The translations under genes were made by a program, and so were the position numbers. Under the pieces are notes generated by a model. That model saw only the letters and a program-made list of their open reading frames with translations, was not told the origin of the DNA and made no database searches. Shown in pieces: positions 4,623-5,697 of a stretch of DNA of 5,697 bases. Source of the DNA: Acidimicrobiales bacterium (GTDB lineage Bacteria; Actinomycetota; Acidimicrobiia; Acidimicrobiales; JANYDT01); NCBI GenBank assembly GCA_025358985.1, contig JANYHQ010000249.1, forward strand, positions 1 through 5,697. The letters are read 5' to 3'. Every line of letters starts with the position of its first letter. Within the stretch, counting starts at the first letter, position 1.

Positions 4623-5697
4623 GCAGTACCTCACCCGTTCGTTGGCCCGCCACCACATGGCCAGGCGCCAACAACGGCACTCGCAACGGTCCGCCCGCAC
4701 CGGTGGTGAACTCCCACAGCAGCGCCGCCCGGGCACCATGCCAACGAAGCGCAAATGACAGCGATCCATGAACAGTGGGGGCACGATGCACGGCCAGGTT
4801 GACACCGAGCAGGTCATCTGCGCGCATACCACCAAGAAGATCAACTACTCCCTCGCCATCTTCCAACGCGATGCCGCTGGCAGCGTCGAGTACTGCGTCG
4901 GACAGGCGGATGAGATCGTCAGGCAACAGCGACGCACCATCGGACACGGCCGGGACCGGGGGTAGCGGAGCCCGCACCAGCGGCCACGGGGACCCGGCCT
5001 CGGTCCACACCTTGATCGCCGTTCGGGCGGCGCGGTCCTCACCTGCCAACGTGAACAAACGAGCCGCAGCGCCGAACACGGAACGGTCCGTTGCCGGTCC
5101 GCGCTTGTGGAGGAACTCAAGTGCTCCCGCCACCAACGGGGCCATGCCCTTTGCGAATGCGCCGTCACCGGTGAGGCTGGCGTGATCGGCCAGCGCAGCC
5201 ACGGCCAAGGCGGTGATCAGCGGTTGGGACTCGTCACCAATGGCACCGCGGCGTCCCTGAAAGCCATCAAGTACATCAAGCAGTGTGCGCGCCTCGGTGT
5301 GCAACCCCATGCGATCGCAAGCCTCCGACAGCGCACACAGCCGCATGAGATCGAGATCGGCATCCCCCGGAGCGAACGCGTCGGCTTCCAACAGCACCGC
5401 CGTGCCGAGCGAACGAAGTTGCGAGTCCCAGATGTCGTGCCCATCAACGGATGGAACTCGACCGGCTTGGATGGCCCAGCCCCGCGCCACCGCATCGCCG
5501 TCGGGCAACGCCGACAACACCGGTGAGGCTGCCAACGCGGTGACACTGGCAGCACCCAACAACGCCGCTGCTCGCAATGTGGTGCGATGAGTGACGGGCA
5601 ACATCACCGCCACTTGCGCGGCATCGGCCGCGATGGCTCCGGACTCCCCCGCTTGTAACGCTTGACGAAGGTCGGCCCCGGCCGTCACTCCCACGGC
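4609..5697 (-). CDS. Unrecognised mostly helical protein, C-terminal part (N-terminus outside window)
   Basis: At least 362 residues, open to the right edge, so the start is missing; the GTG at 5694 and ATG at 5604 are internal candidates only. I do not recognise the family with confidence. Most of the visible part is Ala/Leu-rich and helical, with recurring helix pairs (for example RLCALSEACDRMGLHTEARTL and ALAVAALADHASL), followed by a Pro-rich turn and a C-terminal section with ALRWHGARAALLWEF about 47 residues from the end, which looks like beta strands. Repeated helical hairpins followed by a short beta domain would suit an (alpha/alpha) toroid such as six-hairpin glycosidase-like proteins, but no catalytic motif is visible, so this is only a guess. 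A hydrophobic stretch LRAAALLGAASVTALAASPVL occurs near the edge and could be a buried helix or, if the start were at 5604, a signal or anchor segment. Codon usage resembles the neighbours. Confidence 0.7.
   Translation of the reverse strand, partial: AVGVTAGADLRQALQAGESGAIAADAAQVAVMLPVTHRTTLRAAALLGAASVTALAASPVLSALPDGDAVARGWAIQAGRVPSVDGHDIWDSQLRSLGTAVLLEADAFAPGDADLDLMRLCALSEACDRMGLHTEARTLLDVLDGFQGRRGAIGDESQPLITALAVAALADHASLTGDGAFAKGMAPLVAGALEFLHKRGPATDRSVFGAAARLFTLAGEDRAARTAIKVWTEAGSPWPLVRAPLPPVPAVSDGASLLPDDLIRLSDAVLDAASGIALEDGEGVVDLLGGMRADDLLGVNLAVHRAPTVHGSLSFALRWHGARAALLWEFTTGAGGPLRVPLLAPGHVVAGQRTGEVLLNPA

Noticed and set aside
5604..5697. ATG at 5604 as the true start of the right-edge gene, with a signal peptide
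   Set aside because: The frame continues upstream to the window edge with coding-like codon use, and the hydrophobic stretch fits a buried helix. It cannot be excluded without the flanking sequence.

Overview
This GC-rich window (about 60% by eye) carries six protein-coding genes, two of them cut by the window edges. Single-permease amino-acid ABC cassettes with a lipoprotein binding protein, an acyl-CoA dehydrogenase of the GG(T/S)-E-RNI-GERVLGLP type, poor Shine-Dalgarno use and a candidate leaderless promoter together suggest a high-GC Gram-positive (Actinomycetota). An Acidimicrobiia-like lineage is my best guess, but no marker gene here proves it.

Layout: (1) positions 1-809, + strand: the C-terminal part of an acyl-CoA dehydrogenase. 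(2) 810-975: a convergent, gene-free spacer holding two related palindromic repeat units, the first preceded by four tandem GGYCCC hexamers. This is the most unusual DNA in the window. (3) 976-3383, - strand: a complete polar amino-acid ABC importer transcribed in the order binding lipoprotein, permease, ATPase. Permease and ATPase overlap by ATGA. (4) 3428-4153, - strand: ribonuclease HII, 44 bp upstream of the importer and in the same direction. (5) 4194-4622, + strand: a HIT-family nucleotide hydrolase or transferase, diverging from rnhB across a gap of only 40 bp. (6) 4609-5697, - strand: the C-terminal part of an unrecognised, largely helical protein whose stop codon lies inside the end of the HIT gene.

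How the genes work together: the importer is a self-contained unit. The lipoprotein captures the amino acid outside the membrane, a probable permease homodimer forms the channel, and the ATPase dimer powers uptake. The other genes (fatty acyl-CoA oxidation, removal of RNA from RNA/DNA hybrids, nucleotide metabolism) are housekeeping functions with no obvious link to it. Packing is tight, with short gaps and overlaps, except for the repeat-bearing spacer at 810-975. I see no CRISPR array, transposase, integrase, RNA gene or clear defence or toxin system, and no convincing new multi-gene system. The palindromic repeat family and the unrecognised protein at the right edge are the items worth following up.
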